Both the position numbers and the translations under genes were made by a program. Source: Amaranthus tricolor (lineage: Eukaryota; Streptophyta; Magnoliopsida; Caryophyllales; Amaranthaceae). From it: 64,000 nt of DNA. Shown piece by piece: positions 1-10,992 of the stretch; position 1 is the first letter of the stretch, and the number at the start of each line of letters is the position of its first letter. Below the pieces are notes generated by a model. The model searched no databases. It was not told where the DNA came from and saw only the letters and a program-made list of their open reading frames with translations. The stretch is from the NCBI RefSeq assembly GCF_026212465.1, contig NC_080049.1, forward strand, positions 1,557,460-1,621,459. The letters are read 5' to 3'.

Positions 1-360
1 TTACATACCATTTATTTCTTAATAATATTTCTTCCCTTCAGTAAATTATTGAAGTAACCCCTCCAATAATTCAGTAAATATTTTGGGATATGACTCATTT
101 TCTATTTTAATTTGTTCCAATAATTTTATGCCATATGACTTGAATTAAACATCATTACTTCCCTATTTTTTTCTCTCTTGTTTCCTGAATTAAAAAGAAA
201 CAGATGCACTTGGTATGTGGTAAATATATATATATATATATGTTTCGGTAGAGAAACGAGGAGGTGAAAGTCACTTGAAATATCGCAAATGGAAGCGTTA
301 TTGGACGCAGCGTTTCGCGGAAGGAAGCGACCTGAATTCCTGCAACACAACATGTTAGCC
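1..360. repeat. Left edge, inverted homologue of 54.2-54.85 kb
   Basis: No gene is seen. The stretch at about 127-225 is the reverse complement of about 54705-54835, sharing the words around 'catatgacttgaattaaac' and 'gcacttggtatgtgg'. The first 45 bases resemble the reverse complement of 54265-54300. A short TA run at 222-241 sits where the distant copy has a very long AT tract. This ties the left edge of unit A to the DNA near 54 kb rather than to the flank of unit C. Confidence 0.5.
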
Positions 361-1004
361 TAGTCCGGGGGTGATTAATTATATTAATGAGAATAAAAAT
401 AAAAATTTAATATATTTGAATATATTAAATTATTTAACAGACTTTATGATTATAATTGTCTTATTCTAATAAAAATAAATTTTCTTCTACAAAATTATTT
501 TCATTCATTATCACTTGAGGGATTCGAATTATATGTTAGTGCAAAATAACATTTATGTATCTTGCCAAAAAAATCTTTGGGGAGGATTCTTAGAGTACAA
601 ATATACTCTTTTATCCATTTAATTTTGCTACAATACGAAAATAAAAATGGAAGGTTCTTATATATTGCGAAGCAAAATAAAAGAGGTGGAAGGAGCATTT
701 TTATTATATGATCAAAATCTGTTTTTCATTAATTTTCATTACCACTGAATAAAACATGAAAATAGATTTATCAAATGTCTTCCAATTATGACTTCGTTCT
801 TTGATCATCATTCTCAGTTTTTTTTGAAGAGATCATCATTCCCACTTAATCAAGCTAAATTCTTGATATTTATTTTTTTTTATCAAGAACTTATTAGATT
901 CATCTTAAATTCATATTATTTAATAAAAATAATTAAAGTTTGATAAAATTAGTTTAAATTAGTAAAAATCAACTTATGTCGTAAAATTAGTAGTATCCTA
1001 AGTT

Positions 1005-1055
1005 GCTTCGGTGTCTTTCCCTTAGTTGGAACGACTTTTCTGTTACAATATCACC
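1005..1055 (+). pseudogene. 51-bp exon-1 fragment inside the copy 1 promoter
   Basis: This short stretch matches the part of receptor exon 1 that encodes the 'LRCLSL' LRR (1597-1650 in copy 1; about 40515-40570 on the minus strand in copy 3). It begins about 175 bases upstream of the copy 1 start codon. In units C and D the sequence before the junction ('agtatcctaagttgctt') continues into ordinary 5' flank, so copy 1 has lost several hundred bases of upstream sequence and gained this exon scrap. Just after it, a partial duplicate of the core promoter ('catgtatctcatcataaata') is visible. Confidence 0.75.
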
Positions 1056-1093
1056 ATGTATCTCATCATAAATAGTCTTACATTTTAACACAT

Positions 1094-1101
1094 TATAAAT
1101 A
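1094..1101 (+). promoter_or_regulatory. TATA box of receptor copy 1
   Basis: TATAAATA lies 78 bases upstream of the first base of the ATG. The same octamer is conserved at the same distance in copies 3 and 4. The 5' leader that follows (about 50 nt) is also conserved, ending in an A-rich stretch just before the ATG. A second, weaker 'cataaata' at 1067-1074 comes from the local duplication. Confidence 0.6.
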
Positions 1102-1178
1102 GTCTATCATTTTCCTCTCATCATGTATCTTAATTCTAGTATTCTACCCATCAAAGTAAAAGAAACAAAAATAACAAA

Positions 1179-4100
1179 ATGCGAATTCTTGTTTTCTTCT
1201 TATTTATTCACTGTCTGAATATTTGCTTCATCAATGGCGGAATATTATCAGAACAAGAAGCATTATTAGCTATTAAATCTGCCATTAAAGATGATCCTCA
1301 TAAAAGTCTATCATCTTGGAAAAACACTACTCACCATTGCAATTGGTCGTTCGTCACTTGCTCTTCGTCTTCTCACTCTCCCACTGTCATTTCCCTAGAC
1401 TTCTCCAACTTAAAACTCAATGGTAATCTCTCTCCTCAAATCGGTTTTCTTACAAACCTGCAAAACCTATCTCTCCTTTTTAACGATTTTTATGGGAATG
1501 TCCCGTCTTCTCTTCATCTCCTTACAAAACTCCAATATCTCAACCTACAATTTAACCAATTTAGTGGCCGACTCCCTTTATTTGTTAATATGTCGGAGCT
1601 TCGGTGCCTTTCCCTTGGTGGGAACCACTTTTCTGGTTCAATATCTCCAAAGTTTAGTAAACTTCAAAAGCTTCAAGTTTTGGATCTTTCTGGCAATATT
1701 CTTTCTGGATTACTTCCTCATGAATTAGGATTATTAAAGAGGTTGAAAACTTTAGATTTATCAAATAACTTTTTAGATGGTGAGATACCAAATTCTTTTT
1801 CTCTTCTTACAAATTTGATTCAATTGGATTTATCAAATAATCAACTACCTGGTGAGATACCAAATTCTTTTTCTCTTCTTACAAATTTGATTTATTTGAA
1901 TTTATCAGATAACCTTTTACATGGTAAGATACCAAATTCTTTTTCTCTTCTTACAAATTTGAGTTATTTGGCTTTATCATGTAATCAATTACATTGTAAG
2001 ATACCAAATTCTTTTTCTCTTCTTACAAATTTGGTTCATTTGGATTTATCAGACAATGAATTACATGGTGACATACCAAATTCTTTTTCTCTTCTTACAA
2101 ATTTGATTCAATTGGATTTATCAATTAATCAATTACCTGGTGAGATACCAAATTCTTTTTCTCTTCTTACAAATTTGATTTATTTGGATTTATCAGATAA
2201 TCAATTACATGGTGAGATACCAAATTCTTTTTCTCTTCTTACAAATTTGGTTCATTTGGATTTATTAGACAATGAATTACATGGTGAGATACCAAATTCT
2301 TTTTCTCTTCTTACAAATTTGATTCATTTGGATTTATCAAATAATCAATTACATGGTGAGATACCAAATTCTTTTTCTCTTCTTACAAATTTGATTCATT
2401 TGGATTTAGCTTTTAATCAATTATATGGTGAGATACCGAATTCTTTTTCTCTTCTTACAAATTTGATTCATTTGGATTTATTAAATAATCCATTACCTGG
2501 TGAAATACCAAAATTTTTTTCTCTTCTTACAAATTTGATTCATTTGGGTTTATCAAATAATTAATTACATGGTGAGATACCAAATTCTTTTTCTCTTCTT
2601 ACAAATTTGATTCATTTGGATTTATCAAATAATCAATTACATGGTGAGATACCAATTTCTTTTTCTCTTCTTATAAACTTGACGTACTTAAGTCTCTGTC
2701 AAAACAACTTACAAGGTTTCATACCAGAGTTTATTGGAGATTTATCTAAGTTAGAAGAACTTCATATTTGGGGAAATAACTTTACAGGAAGTATTCCACA
2801 TAAGTTGGGGACGAATGGGAAATTGAGCTACCTAAATGTTTCTTCAAATAAGCTTAGTGGTCCAATCCCTGAGAGTTTAGGGAGTTGTAAGAAACTATAT
2901 TTTCTAAATTTGAATGATAATCAACTCACGGGTCAGTTACCTGTCAACATTGAAAAGCTTACGAGTATTAGTTATTTGTCGGTTGCCAACAATAACTTGA
3001 TTGGAAAAATCACACCACAGATTACAGGTACACTAATCTTTAGCAATGCCTATCTAAATTGCATCTTCCAAAATAGTTCGCCATTGCATACATTAATACT
3101 TCCAACTGTTAAATTATTATTTTTCTTTTTGAATTCGCTTGTCACTAATAAAAATATATTTCTTTTATTATTAAGGTTTTTCATATTTGCTTTTTTTTTA
3201 TAACATCGATTAATGTTACCAATAAAAATATATAAAACAAGTTCTATCGAGTTATCTTTAATGTATTACTTTGATTTTTGATATTTAGAAATAATATATT
3301 GAGACGAATCAATCAACATCCCACATAAATATTCTAAAATTTGTAAATTTATTTGAGAATAACATATGAAAACGGGGGGAGTAATAAATAGGGTGGCAAA
3401 TCAGAATATTTTTTTTAAAAATAAAATCCAAAATTTCAAATCTTAATCCAAATGTTTCCAATATTCATCCAAGTCAAATATTTTTTGTAACCATTTATAG
3501 AAAGCAATATTCACTCTAAACTAATTTCTAACTTTTTTAAGAAGTCGTGTGGTGAAATTTATTTTTTTCTTTTCAAAAAAGATTAAATTTCTTGGTAGAA
3601 TATTCTTTTACTATGATGTATTTATACATTATTATATGAAGCTACAACTTTTTCTAAATTCTTTCATATTTGTCATGCATTCCAGGATACAATGTCACGA
3701 ATTTTAAAAACTCTTCTATCTGCAACTTGGTTAATCTTCTAATCCTTGATTTATCTTATAACAAGTTTAATGGAGAAGTTCCTCATTGCTTGGGCAATGT
3801 TAGTACTAACTTAGTTGTATTAAATCTCCAATCAAATAATTTCAAGGGCATCATTCCATTAACATTTTCTACTTGTGATTTATTGGAATATGTAGATTTC
3901 ACTGACAATCAGTTAGAAGGAGCTATACCTAGGTCTTTATCTAAATGTAGAAACTTGAAAGTCCTAAATTTGGGGAACAACAAATTCAAAGATGTATTCC
4001 CCTATTGGTTAGGTAGCCTTCCGTATCTAGAGGTTCTCAGCCTACCCTTTAATAAATTTCATGGTGATATAACCAACAATTTATCAAAGATTGCAACATT

Positions 4101-4926
4101 TTCTTTTTCAAATCTACATATTCTCGACCTTTCAAACAATAACTTCTGTGGTAAGTTGCCCTTCATGTACATCAAACAATTTCGTTCCATGATGGATATC
4201 AACAAGTCTACTATAGGAAATCCAAGGTACTTAGAAAATGAATTTCTTGGTTTTATGTATACGTACTCCATCAAGATGACGGTAAAAGGGATGGAACTGG
4301 ATTATAAGAAGATAATTATTTCTATGTCAACATTTGATATGTCTAATAATCACTTTGAAGGAGAGATTCCAAATTCTATAGGGATGTTGCGAGCACTTCG
4401 AAATCTTAATCTCTCGCATAACCTACTTACCGGAAACATCCCTCCATCCATCGGGAACTTATCATCGTTGGATGGTTTAGACCTATCATCAAATAGGCTT
4501 ATCGGTGAAATCCCTCAAGAACTTGTTAGTTTAACATTTCTTGAGGTTTTTAATGTTTCATATAATCAACTGGAAGGGCCTATACCCCATGGTAACAATT
4601 TTGATACCTTCTCATCTGATTCGTACGAGGGAAATCTTGAATTGTGTGGAGCACCATTACTTGAATGCAAAAACAATACTGTTGTGCAATCTTTGAACAA
4701 TGATAATATGGAAGAAAAAACAAAATTATCGATGTGGGAAGTTGTAGTGATTGGATTCGGAAGTGGTACAATAGTTGGTTTGGCTTGGGGGTACTACATA
4801 TTGTCAGTGGGGAAGCCTTTTTGGCTTTTAAAATTGTTGAACAAGATGGAATGGGCTTTACTTGATTTTCATGACCACCATTTCAGTAGAAGAAGAAGAA
4901 GAAGAACAAGAAGAACAAAGAACTAA
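1179..4926 (+). pseudogene. LRR receptor-like protein, copy 1, with one premature stop
   Basis: Two exons can be read: 1179-3027 and 3686-4926. The intron is GT-AG, in phase 1, and the split glycine codon is restored across it, giving 1030 codons in one frame. Residues 1-21 look like a signal peptide. An LRR N-terminal cap follows (about 24-70, W and paired-Cys pattern with 'HCNWSFVTC'), then LRRs including 12 near-identical 24-residue units, then exon 2 LRRs, an island-like segment ('YSIKMTVKGMELDY'), terminal LRRs, a 'LELCG' cap, one transmembrane helix with a GxxxG-type motif, and a short tail ending in an Arg-rich run. There is no kinase domain. The only lesion I find is TAA at 2562-2564 (codon 462), where sister units have CAA. 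As it stands the product would be a 461-residue secreted ectodomain fragment. Both exons are otherwise open and splice sites are intact, so inactivation looks recent. A working allele in other individuals is possible. Confidence 0.85.
1785..2720 (+). repeat. 72-bp coding minisatellite, 12 LRR units plus one diverged unit
   Basis: Each 72-bp unit encodes one 24-residue LRR beginning 'IPNSFSLLTNL'. Twelve units run head to tail at 1785-2648. A thirteenth, diverged unit (2649-2720, ending 'CQNNLQGF') is shared by all four copies. The 'GEIPNSFSLLTNL' part is almost invariant. Differences cluster in the following positions (I/V/S, H/Q/Y, D/N/A, S/L/A, N/D/I/F/C), which form the exposed face of the beta strand in plant LRRs. 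The premature stop lies in unit 11, at its 20th codon. Confidence 0.9.
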
Positions 4927-5775
4927 AAGTGATTATCTATCTGAGAAACATTTCTTTTGTCGCAAGACGTATAGTATGATGGAATGGGCCTTTTTGGGCT
5001 TTACTTGAATTTGTAGCATTTTCTTGTTCTTTTCACTGTACTTTATTCATAATTATATTTTGTGATAATAGCATTTGTTTTCCATAAAAAATATAAATGT
5101 GTGCCAAATGGGTGAATGTGATAATCTATCTCAGAAAGAAATATTTCATTTCATGAGATGTCTATAAAGCATAAAATGTCATGTTTTCCACTGCATTGTT
5201 AAGTTAGTTGATTTCGTTTTTCCGAGTTTATTCAATAAATTAATTTTCAGCTTTTACTATATTTACAATAACACAATCCCGACCGTGGGTGTAAGCGAGG
5301 AGTGCTGCTGCCTAGGGCCCAATCTTGAAAAGGGCCAATAACTTAAGTCACCATTAAATTTAATCGTCATTTTCAAGTTGGGAAAAGAAAATAAAATGTT
5401 AGATTATTATTTTCCTACTTTTCTCTCAGTCTCATTTAATCTTTCCTTTTTTCCAATTAATCGTACATTAATTCTAATAAAATGATTAAAAATTTTCCAA
5501 AACATCACAATTTTCAACTGTTAAAAGTAATTGTAGTCTTTACCCAGAAATGGTCACACAATGCCATGGATAAATAACAGACTTTTTTTTGTTCTTTAGA
5601 GTTTGCCATTTTATTTCTCGTTTCACTATTCATCTACAAATTTTAATAATCCAAATTCAAGAAAAAGATTAAGCAACCAAAGAACCATAACGATATTGTT
5701 ATTTGTGCCTTTATTTTCTTGTTGATTAAGAGAAAGAATTTCTCCATTCTTCTTTACTTGTACCATTTGTTAAAA
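4927..5775 (+). other. 3' flank of copy 1, shared with copies 3 and 4
   Basis: No coding region is seen. The flank is conserved with the 3' flanks of copies 3 and 4, so it duplicated together with the gene. It contains a partial echo of the gene's own end at 4978-5010 ('gatggaatgggc' again). At 5280-5345 there is a GC-richer block reading 'gaccgtgggtgtaagcgagg' and onward, which looks like an old inserted repeat present before the duplications. Confidence 0.55.
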
Positions 5776-6627
5776 AGATAGCTTAAAGACATAATTCGCT
5801 CATACAAAAGAAAACTGGTGAGTATCCTTGAGTGCTGCTTGCTATCTTTGAAATCACCACTAACGCATCACGTTGCTGGTTTTCGCATCTCATAGAGCTC
5901 GAATTCGCCTAGTATTACAATAATGATGTATTACAATCATGTGTTACAAGATAAATATACACTATTTGTAATCCTTTGTATATGGCTTTAAACTCTTGTT
6001 GAATCAACAAGGATACGATGAAGATATGGTTGCGACAATCAAAGAAGTCGCTCGAAAACTTGATATGAGTAGAAGGCGTTTATGCACTTTCCTATTGTGA
6101 TATTTCTCCCACAAAGGTGCTTGGGATGATAAAATGAAATTCACATTGAGATACAATCTACACAATAAAATCGTAGCACAAGGAAATTGCAATAGTAAAT
6201 ACAAGTATTGTGGTGAATTAAGAATTTTGATGATATTGAGAGTTAATTACTCTCTCAATATAATCTCATGAAAGGAAGAACAAGAATGAGAGTATTCTTA
6301 AGAGAGAAATAAGAAATGATATGGAGATGGGATGGAATGTCCCTTGGCATGCAACCTCTATTTATAGAGCTATGCATCAAACAATACCTCCTTTTGAAAC
6401 AAAAGTGTTTCACCAACCAAAGCTTATGAATCAAAGTAACGTTTCACTAAGCAAAACTTACGTACCAAAGTAATGTTTCACCAAGCAAAGCTTATCAATC
6501 AAAGTAATGATTCATCAAATTCTTTGAGGCATTTAATTGGACTTATAATATATTTATTTTAGTCCTACTACTATACTAAGTATTTAGTATATACAAATTT
6601 AGATCTATATACTCTAAATGTTCAACA
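5776..6627 (-). mobile_element. Possible LTR remnant interrupting the LINE end
   Basis: On the minus strand the stretch starts with TGTTGAACATTTAG at 6627, immediately next to the LINE RNase H remnant. It contains AT-rich, leader-like sequence with no protein match. The TG start and abrupt junction suggest an LTR, but I could not find a matching far end or target duplication. The start of the stretch (5776 to about 5900) could equally be plain flank. Confidence 0.3.
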
Positions 6628-6629
6628 CC

Positions 6630-6938
6630 TTATACCAGTTACCAAAACTCCCCATTTTCTTCTCGAATGACAATGCCCATACCTCTAAAAATATTAGAAC
6701 TTGTGCTTGCATCAAAATTCACTTTTACCCACCCAATTGCTGGACAATTCTAAGATTGAAAGTTGTTTGTTCTTGGACCACTCTTCATAATAACCTTCTT
6801 TGCATACATATTGTAGTTGATCATCGACATATGAAAGCCATTAAAAGTACGCTCCAAATCCTCATTAGAGATGGGGAGTACCTTACAATTTCTTAAAAAC
6901 CATGCAGCCCAAAGACCAGAACCTATGGCTACCATCAA
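6630..6938 (-). pseudogene. LINE fragment: RNase H-like C-terminal region
   Basis: Minus-strand translation in shifting frames gives 'GLWAAWFLRNCKV' followed by 'GWVKVNFDAS' and 'GMGIVIREENGE'. These are typical of the region between the zinc-finger domain and the RNase H domain of plant L1-type reverse transcriptase proteins. The fragment is cut at 6627 by LTR-like DNA and separated from the rest of the LINE by the inserted element at 6940-7456. It cannot encode a working protein. Confidence 0.7.
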
Positions 6939-6939
6939 G

Positions 6940-7456
6940 GTTATTAGGATCGAGATTCTACCAAGGATCGTTGAGGGGGTAGGATCGAAATCGGTAGAAT
7001 CGGATCGTAGGATCGTGTGATCCTACAAATATACATTAATGTGCATTGAATTACTAATTATCAATTATATTTGTTCTCCCTTTTTAAGTTTTAAGGTGTA
7101 AGTAAAAACTTATTTCACTTCATCTATTAAGTTTTAAAAAATAATACTTTTAATAATCATTTTTAAAATGCAAATCAAAAAAAACATGAATTTTATAAAG
7201 GTATTGATATAACTATTTTAAATATATATTTATACGTAAGTGAAATCTGTATTATATGAAAATATATTACGATAGAAATTACCCGTGTAGGATTGAATTG
7301 TTGGATCGTAGGATCGTAGAATCGTGTAATGATCCTACCACCTAAATTCTTGAGCTAAGTAGAATCGCACGATTCTACCACATTAAGATCCAACCTACGA
7401 TTCGAATCGATCTCCGAAGATCGTAGAATCGTAGATCAGAATCGGGATTCTGATAA
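6940..7456. mobile_element. Small TIR element inserted in the LINE, rich in GGATCGTA motifs
   Basis: The ends form an imperfect terminal inverted repeat of about 20 bp (left GTTATTAGGATC..., right end reverse complement GTTATCAGAATC..., four mismatches in 20). The LINE sequence 'tatggcta(c/t)catc' occurs on both sides (about 6924-6936 and 7457-7469). That would be a target duplication of about 13 bp, with three extra bases at the left junction. Inside, 'ggatcgtaggatcg'-type words recur on both strands. There is no coding capacity. Superfamily uncertain; Mutator-like is one option. Confidence 0.55.
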
Positions 7457-8040
7457 CTATGGCTATCATCTCACTTCTATTAGCATGGGCCATCAACCAT
7501 TTAAAACATTCCATAAAAAGTACAGGAGCGTCTGACCAATGTCTTTGGAAGCGAACTACATTCACTGCCAGACTATCCTTACACGCTCGCCATAAGAAAT
7601 GTCTCATCTTCGGGCATCAACCATTTAAAACATTCCATATGTATGTCCACACATTCTCATCATTATTACCATTTAAAGCATATCCATACATTCTCATCAC
7701 TATTACCATTTAAAGCATGTCCACACATTCTCATCATTATTACCATTAAAGCAAGCCAAGATTGTCTCGCATTTGACATCACCAAAATATATCCTGATTT
7801 CACAGAGTAGTAACCATCTTTGTTCAAACTCAAACAATTCATCTTTATTATCCCAATTCACTACAAGAGGAATTGTAAGAATTTTGCAGCATGTATCATT
7901 ATCAAAGACTTCTTACAACTTGTCTAATTACATTCTCCTTGCACATAATCAATGAAATCTCCCACTTTCAAGGTGTCATCATGCCGAACAGGAAGGTTAG
8001 GAGTACCCATACTGTTCTCCAAGGGAATCCATTTATCATA
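7457..8040 (-). pseudogene. LINE fragment: zinc-finger region of the reverse transcriptase protein
   Basis: Minus-strand frames read 'DKWIPLENSMGTPNLP', 'DTLKVGDFIDYVQG', 'GYYSVKSGYIL' and 'RHFLWRACKDSLAVNV'. This is the order found in the zf-RVT region of plant LINEs. It continues directly from the reverse transcriptase part at 14582-15395 once the copia insertion is ignored. Frameshifts and stops are frequent. Confidence 0.75.
7647..7755. repeat. 37-bp tandem repeat within the LINE remnant
   Basis: Three consecutive copies start at 7647, 7684 and 7721 ('ccacacattctcatcattat' and variants). The neighbouring phrase 'catcaaccatttaaaacatt' also occurs twice (7491 and 7617), so the LINE has expanded locally here. 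Confidence 0.85.
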
Positions 8041-8045
8041 CCTCG

Positions 8046-8270
<225 letters not shown>

Positions 8271-8283
8271 TCCCCCTCAAAAT
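8271..8283 (-). other. Polypurine tract of the copia element
   Basis: On the minus strand 'attttgaggggga' lies immediately before the 3' LTR start TGTACA, the expected place for second-strand priming. Confidence 0.75.
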
Positions 8284-8284
8284 G

Positions 8285-9086
8285 GGCTTGTGAGGAAGAA
8301 GACCAATTTTGCTAACAAACTTCTGAAATAACACCCGAGGAAGTGGCTTAGTTAACAAGTCAGCCACTTGATCATTGGTGGAGATAAAAGAAACTCGTAG
8401 AGAACCAGCTTGCACATTTTCTCGAACAAAATGATAGTCTAGACCCAGATACTTCATCTTAGAATGGAAGACAGGGTTAGCACTATCATATGTAGCACCC
8501 AAATTATCACAATATATAACTGATTTAGAGGAGAGTTGAAGACTGATATCAATAAACAAATTTTTTAACTAAAGTAGTTCAGCGGTGGTGGAAGCGACCG
8601 CGCGATATTCGGCCTCTGTAGACGAGCGTGCACGAGTGCGTTGTTTGCGAGAGGACCATGAAATAGGATTAGAGCCAAGGTACACAATATAAGCTGAGGT
8701 AGAGATATAATCATCTTTGTCTCGAGCCCAATCCGCATCCGAAAAAGAATCAAGAGAAAGAGGAGTATAATTGCGAAGAATCAAGCCTTAGTCAATGGTG
8801 CCCACAAGATACCGAAGAAGTCGTTTCAAAGCATTACAATGATCATCAGTAGGAGATTGCATATACTGTGTTAATTTGTTCAAGCAAAAGCCATATCTGG
8901 ACGTGTAATGCCAAGATATTGTAGATTGCCGATGAGAGCGCGATACTCAGTGGGATTGGAGTATGGAGAACCGGCTTTGGTCAGAGGAGGATCAACTGCA
9001 AGTGGTGTGACAGCAGGCTTGGCATGGACCATTTTGCTTTTAACAAGGAGATTAAGAATGTACTGCAGTTGATTGAGAACAAGTCC
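8285..9086 (-). pseudogene. Copia RNase H and C-terminal region, frameshifted
   Basis: Minus-strand pieces include 'AKPAVTPLAVDPPL', 'DADWARDKDDYIST', 'RSSTEAEYRAVA' and 'KSVIYCDNLGATYD', then 'HFVRENVQAGSLRVSFI' and 'VADLLTKPLPR'. These are the usual landmarks of the copia RNase H in order. They fall in several frames with stops between them (for example at 9087-9089 and around 8560). Confidence 0.8.
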
Positions 9087-9755
9087 TTAGGAAGTGTGGT
9101 GAACCTCAACGCCAAGGAAGTAAGATAGAAGACCAAGATCTTTTAATGAAAATCGAGTAGATAGCCTGGTGATAAACTTTTCAAGAACAGTATCATCAGC
9201 CATAACAACTATGTCATCAACATAAACCAAGACATAAATGCATAAATCATTATGTAGATAAATGAAAAGAGAACAATCACAAATGGAATTCTTGAATCCC
9301 ATAGAGAGGAGAAAAGAACTCAATTGTTTGAACCATGCCCGGGGAGCCTGTTTAAGCCCATAAAGCGCCTTTTTTAATTTGCACACATAATGCGGGTTAG
9401 TAGCATCAATATATCCAGGAGGCTGAGTAACATAAACATTATCATCTAAACAGCCTTGAAGAAATGCATTATTGATATCTAGTTGCCTTAATTTCCATCC
9501 CTTAACAGTAGTAACAGTTAAGACAACACGAATGATCGCAGGCTTTATAACAGGACTATAGGTCTCATGAAAATCAATCCCTTCTCGTTGATTAAAACCA
9601 CGAGCAACAAGAAGGGCCTTATGTCGAACAAAATGACCCTTAGAATCACGTTTTAGTCGGAACACCCACTTTGTACTAATAACATTCTCAGCATAACATG
9701 GTGGAGCTAAATCCCTAGTATTATTTTTTAGCAAAGCATTAAACTCAGAATCCAT
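9087..9755 (-). pseudogene. Copia reverse transcriptase domain
   Basis: A 222-residue open stretch has 'STKWVFRLKRDS', 'LVARGFNQREGIDF', 'LDINNAFLQG', 'ALYGLKQAPRAWF' and the catalytic 'YVDDI', followed by 'LGLLSYFLGVEV'. The catalytic motif is intact. It is cut from the RNase H region by a stop and from the integrase region by a stop near 9787. Confidence 0.9.
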
Positions 9756-9804
9756 AGCCTGACACCACTTAGGGTCTTTAAGGGCTTAAGTCACAGTCTT
9801 GGGT

Positions 9805-10987
9805 TCAGTCTCCAGAGAAGTTAATTTGAGCCATAAGATTCAATTTATTTATAGGTTTGCGGATGTTATCTTTAAGGCGAGTGATCATTTGGTGTGATGG
9901 TCGTGGTGAAGAAGAAGATAAAGATGATGAAGTAGAATTGTGAGACAAATCAAAAGGAAGTGAAGGAGAAGTGATAGGTAAATTTGAAGATGAATCAGAA
10001 AGCTGAGTAGGGAGAGTAGAGGAGGGAGGCGAAGACGAGAGAATCATGATATCCATAGGACACCATATATCAGCTGAGGGAAGAGAAGAAGTGTGTGCCT
10101 GAGTACTAAAGGGAAAAATATTCTCAATGAACCTAACATGTCGTGAAACATATATTTTATTCATTTTAGGATCTAAACAATAGTACGTACTTTGTGATGA
10201 AGAATAGCCAACAAAAACACAAGCAATCGACTTTGGTTCTAATTTGTGACTAGTGTATGGCCGAAGCCAAAGAAAACATAAATAACCAAAAGACTTTAGT
10301 TTGGTGTAATTAGGCTGTGTAGAGAAAAACTTAGAGAACGGGGATATATTATTCAAGACAGGAGTAGGCATGCGATTGATGAAATAAACAGCTGTAGAAA
10401 AAGCAAGAGACCAATAGAGAATAGGCATAGAAGCATGGTGTAAAAGAGAAAGACCAGTCTCAACAATGTGACGATGACGTCTCTTGGAACATCCATTATG
10501 TTGTGGTGTGTGAGGAGGAGTAGTGAGCCAAGTAATGCCATCTAAAGTAAGAATGTCTTTTAAGGCTAGATACTCAGTACCATTATCAGAATATAGATGA
10601 TGTATAGACAAACCAAAATGTTTCTCAACTAAAGGCTTGAAACGAACAAAAACAGCCTTGGTGTCACATTTTCGTCGTAGAGGATAAAACCAAATGTACT
10701 TAGTAAAGTGATCAACAAATATCAAATGGTATTTATGTCCATCAAATGACAAAACATGATAAGTCCATAAGTCAGTGTATATATATTCCAGAGGTGCAGT
10801 TGATAAAATAGTAGAAGTCGCAAAAAGCAATTTATGCATTTTATTCACATTACATGAAATACATGTACATGCTTGGTCCTTAGAAATAGAAATATCAATA
10901 CTAGAGCACAATTGTTTTACAACGAAAAAATGAAGGATGTCCAAATCTATGATGCATAACATGAAATGTAAGATGAGCATGAGTGGT
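9805..10987 (-). pseudogene. Copia pre-integrase and integrase region
   Basis: It begins with a GAG-pre-integrase part ('HHRFGHPSFF', frame-shifted against what follows, then 'CISCNVNKMHKL'). The integrase core follows with 'YTDLW' (first Asp), 'LYSDNGTEY' (second Asp) and 'PQHNGCSKRRHRHIVETG'. In copia integrases this last motif normally carries the catalytic Glu where Lys is now seen ('SK' for 'SE'), so the DDE triad is broken. A GKGY-like tail 'LEPKSIACVFVGYSSSQ' follows. Confidence 0.85.
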
Positions 10988-10992
10988 ATAGG

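Larger units (their letters stand above)
361..5775 (+). repeat. Duplication unit A (receptor copy 1), inverted relative to units C and D
   Basis: Read on the minus strand, 36875-42330 aligns with this stretch through 5' flank, gene, 3' flank and the following non-coding DNA. Shared landmarks are the block at 480-720 (equivalent to 41960-42210), the receptor gene, the 'tagggcccaatcttgaaaag' block at 5312-5331 (equivalent to about 37313-37332), and the stretch near 5640-5770. The copies are collinear but opposite in orientation, so this is an inverted segmental duplication and not just a shared gene family. The promoter region is rearranged compared with units C and D. Confidence 0.8.

Noticed and set aside
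1785..2648. Evenly spaced repeats that could look like a CRISPR-type array
   Set aside because: The 72-bp period is a whole number of codons, lies in an open frame and encodes one LRR per unit. There are no spacers, and the sequence is from a plant nucleus.
2607..3203. Separate small LRR gene starting at the ATG at 2607
   Set aside because: It is in the same frame as the upstream exon and begins in the middle of an LRR unit with no promoter or signal peptide; it is the continuation of copy 1 after the premature stop.
4580..4771. 63-codon open frame on the minus strand, with a counterpart at 59006-59197
   Set aside because: It is the antisense shadow of exon 2. Its conservation follows from conservation of the coding strand.
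9087..10987. Possible endogenous pararetrovirus
   Set aside because: Integrase precedes reverse transcriptase, LTRs flank the unit and a copia-type primer site is present, so it is a Ty1/copia retrotransposon.
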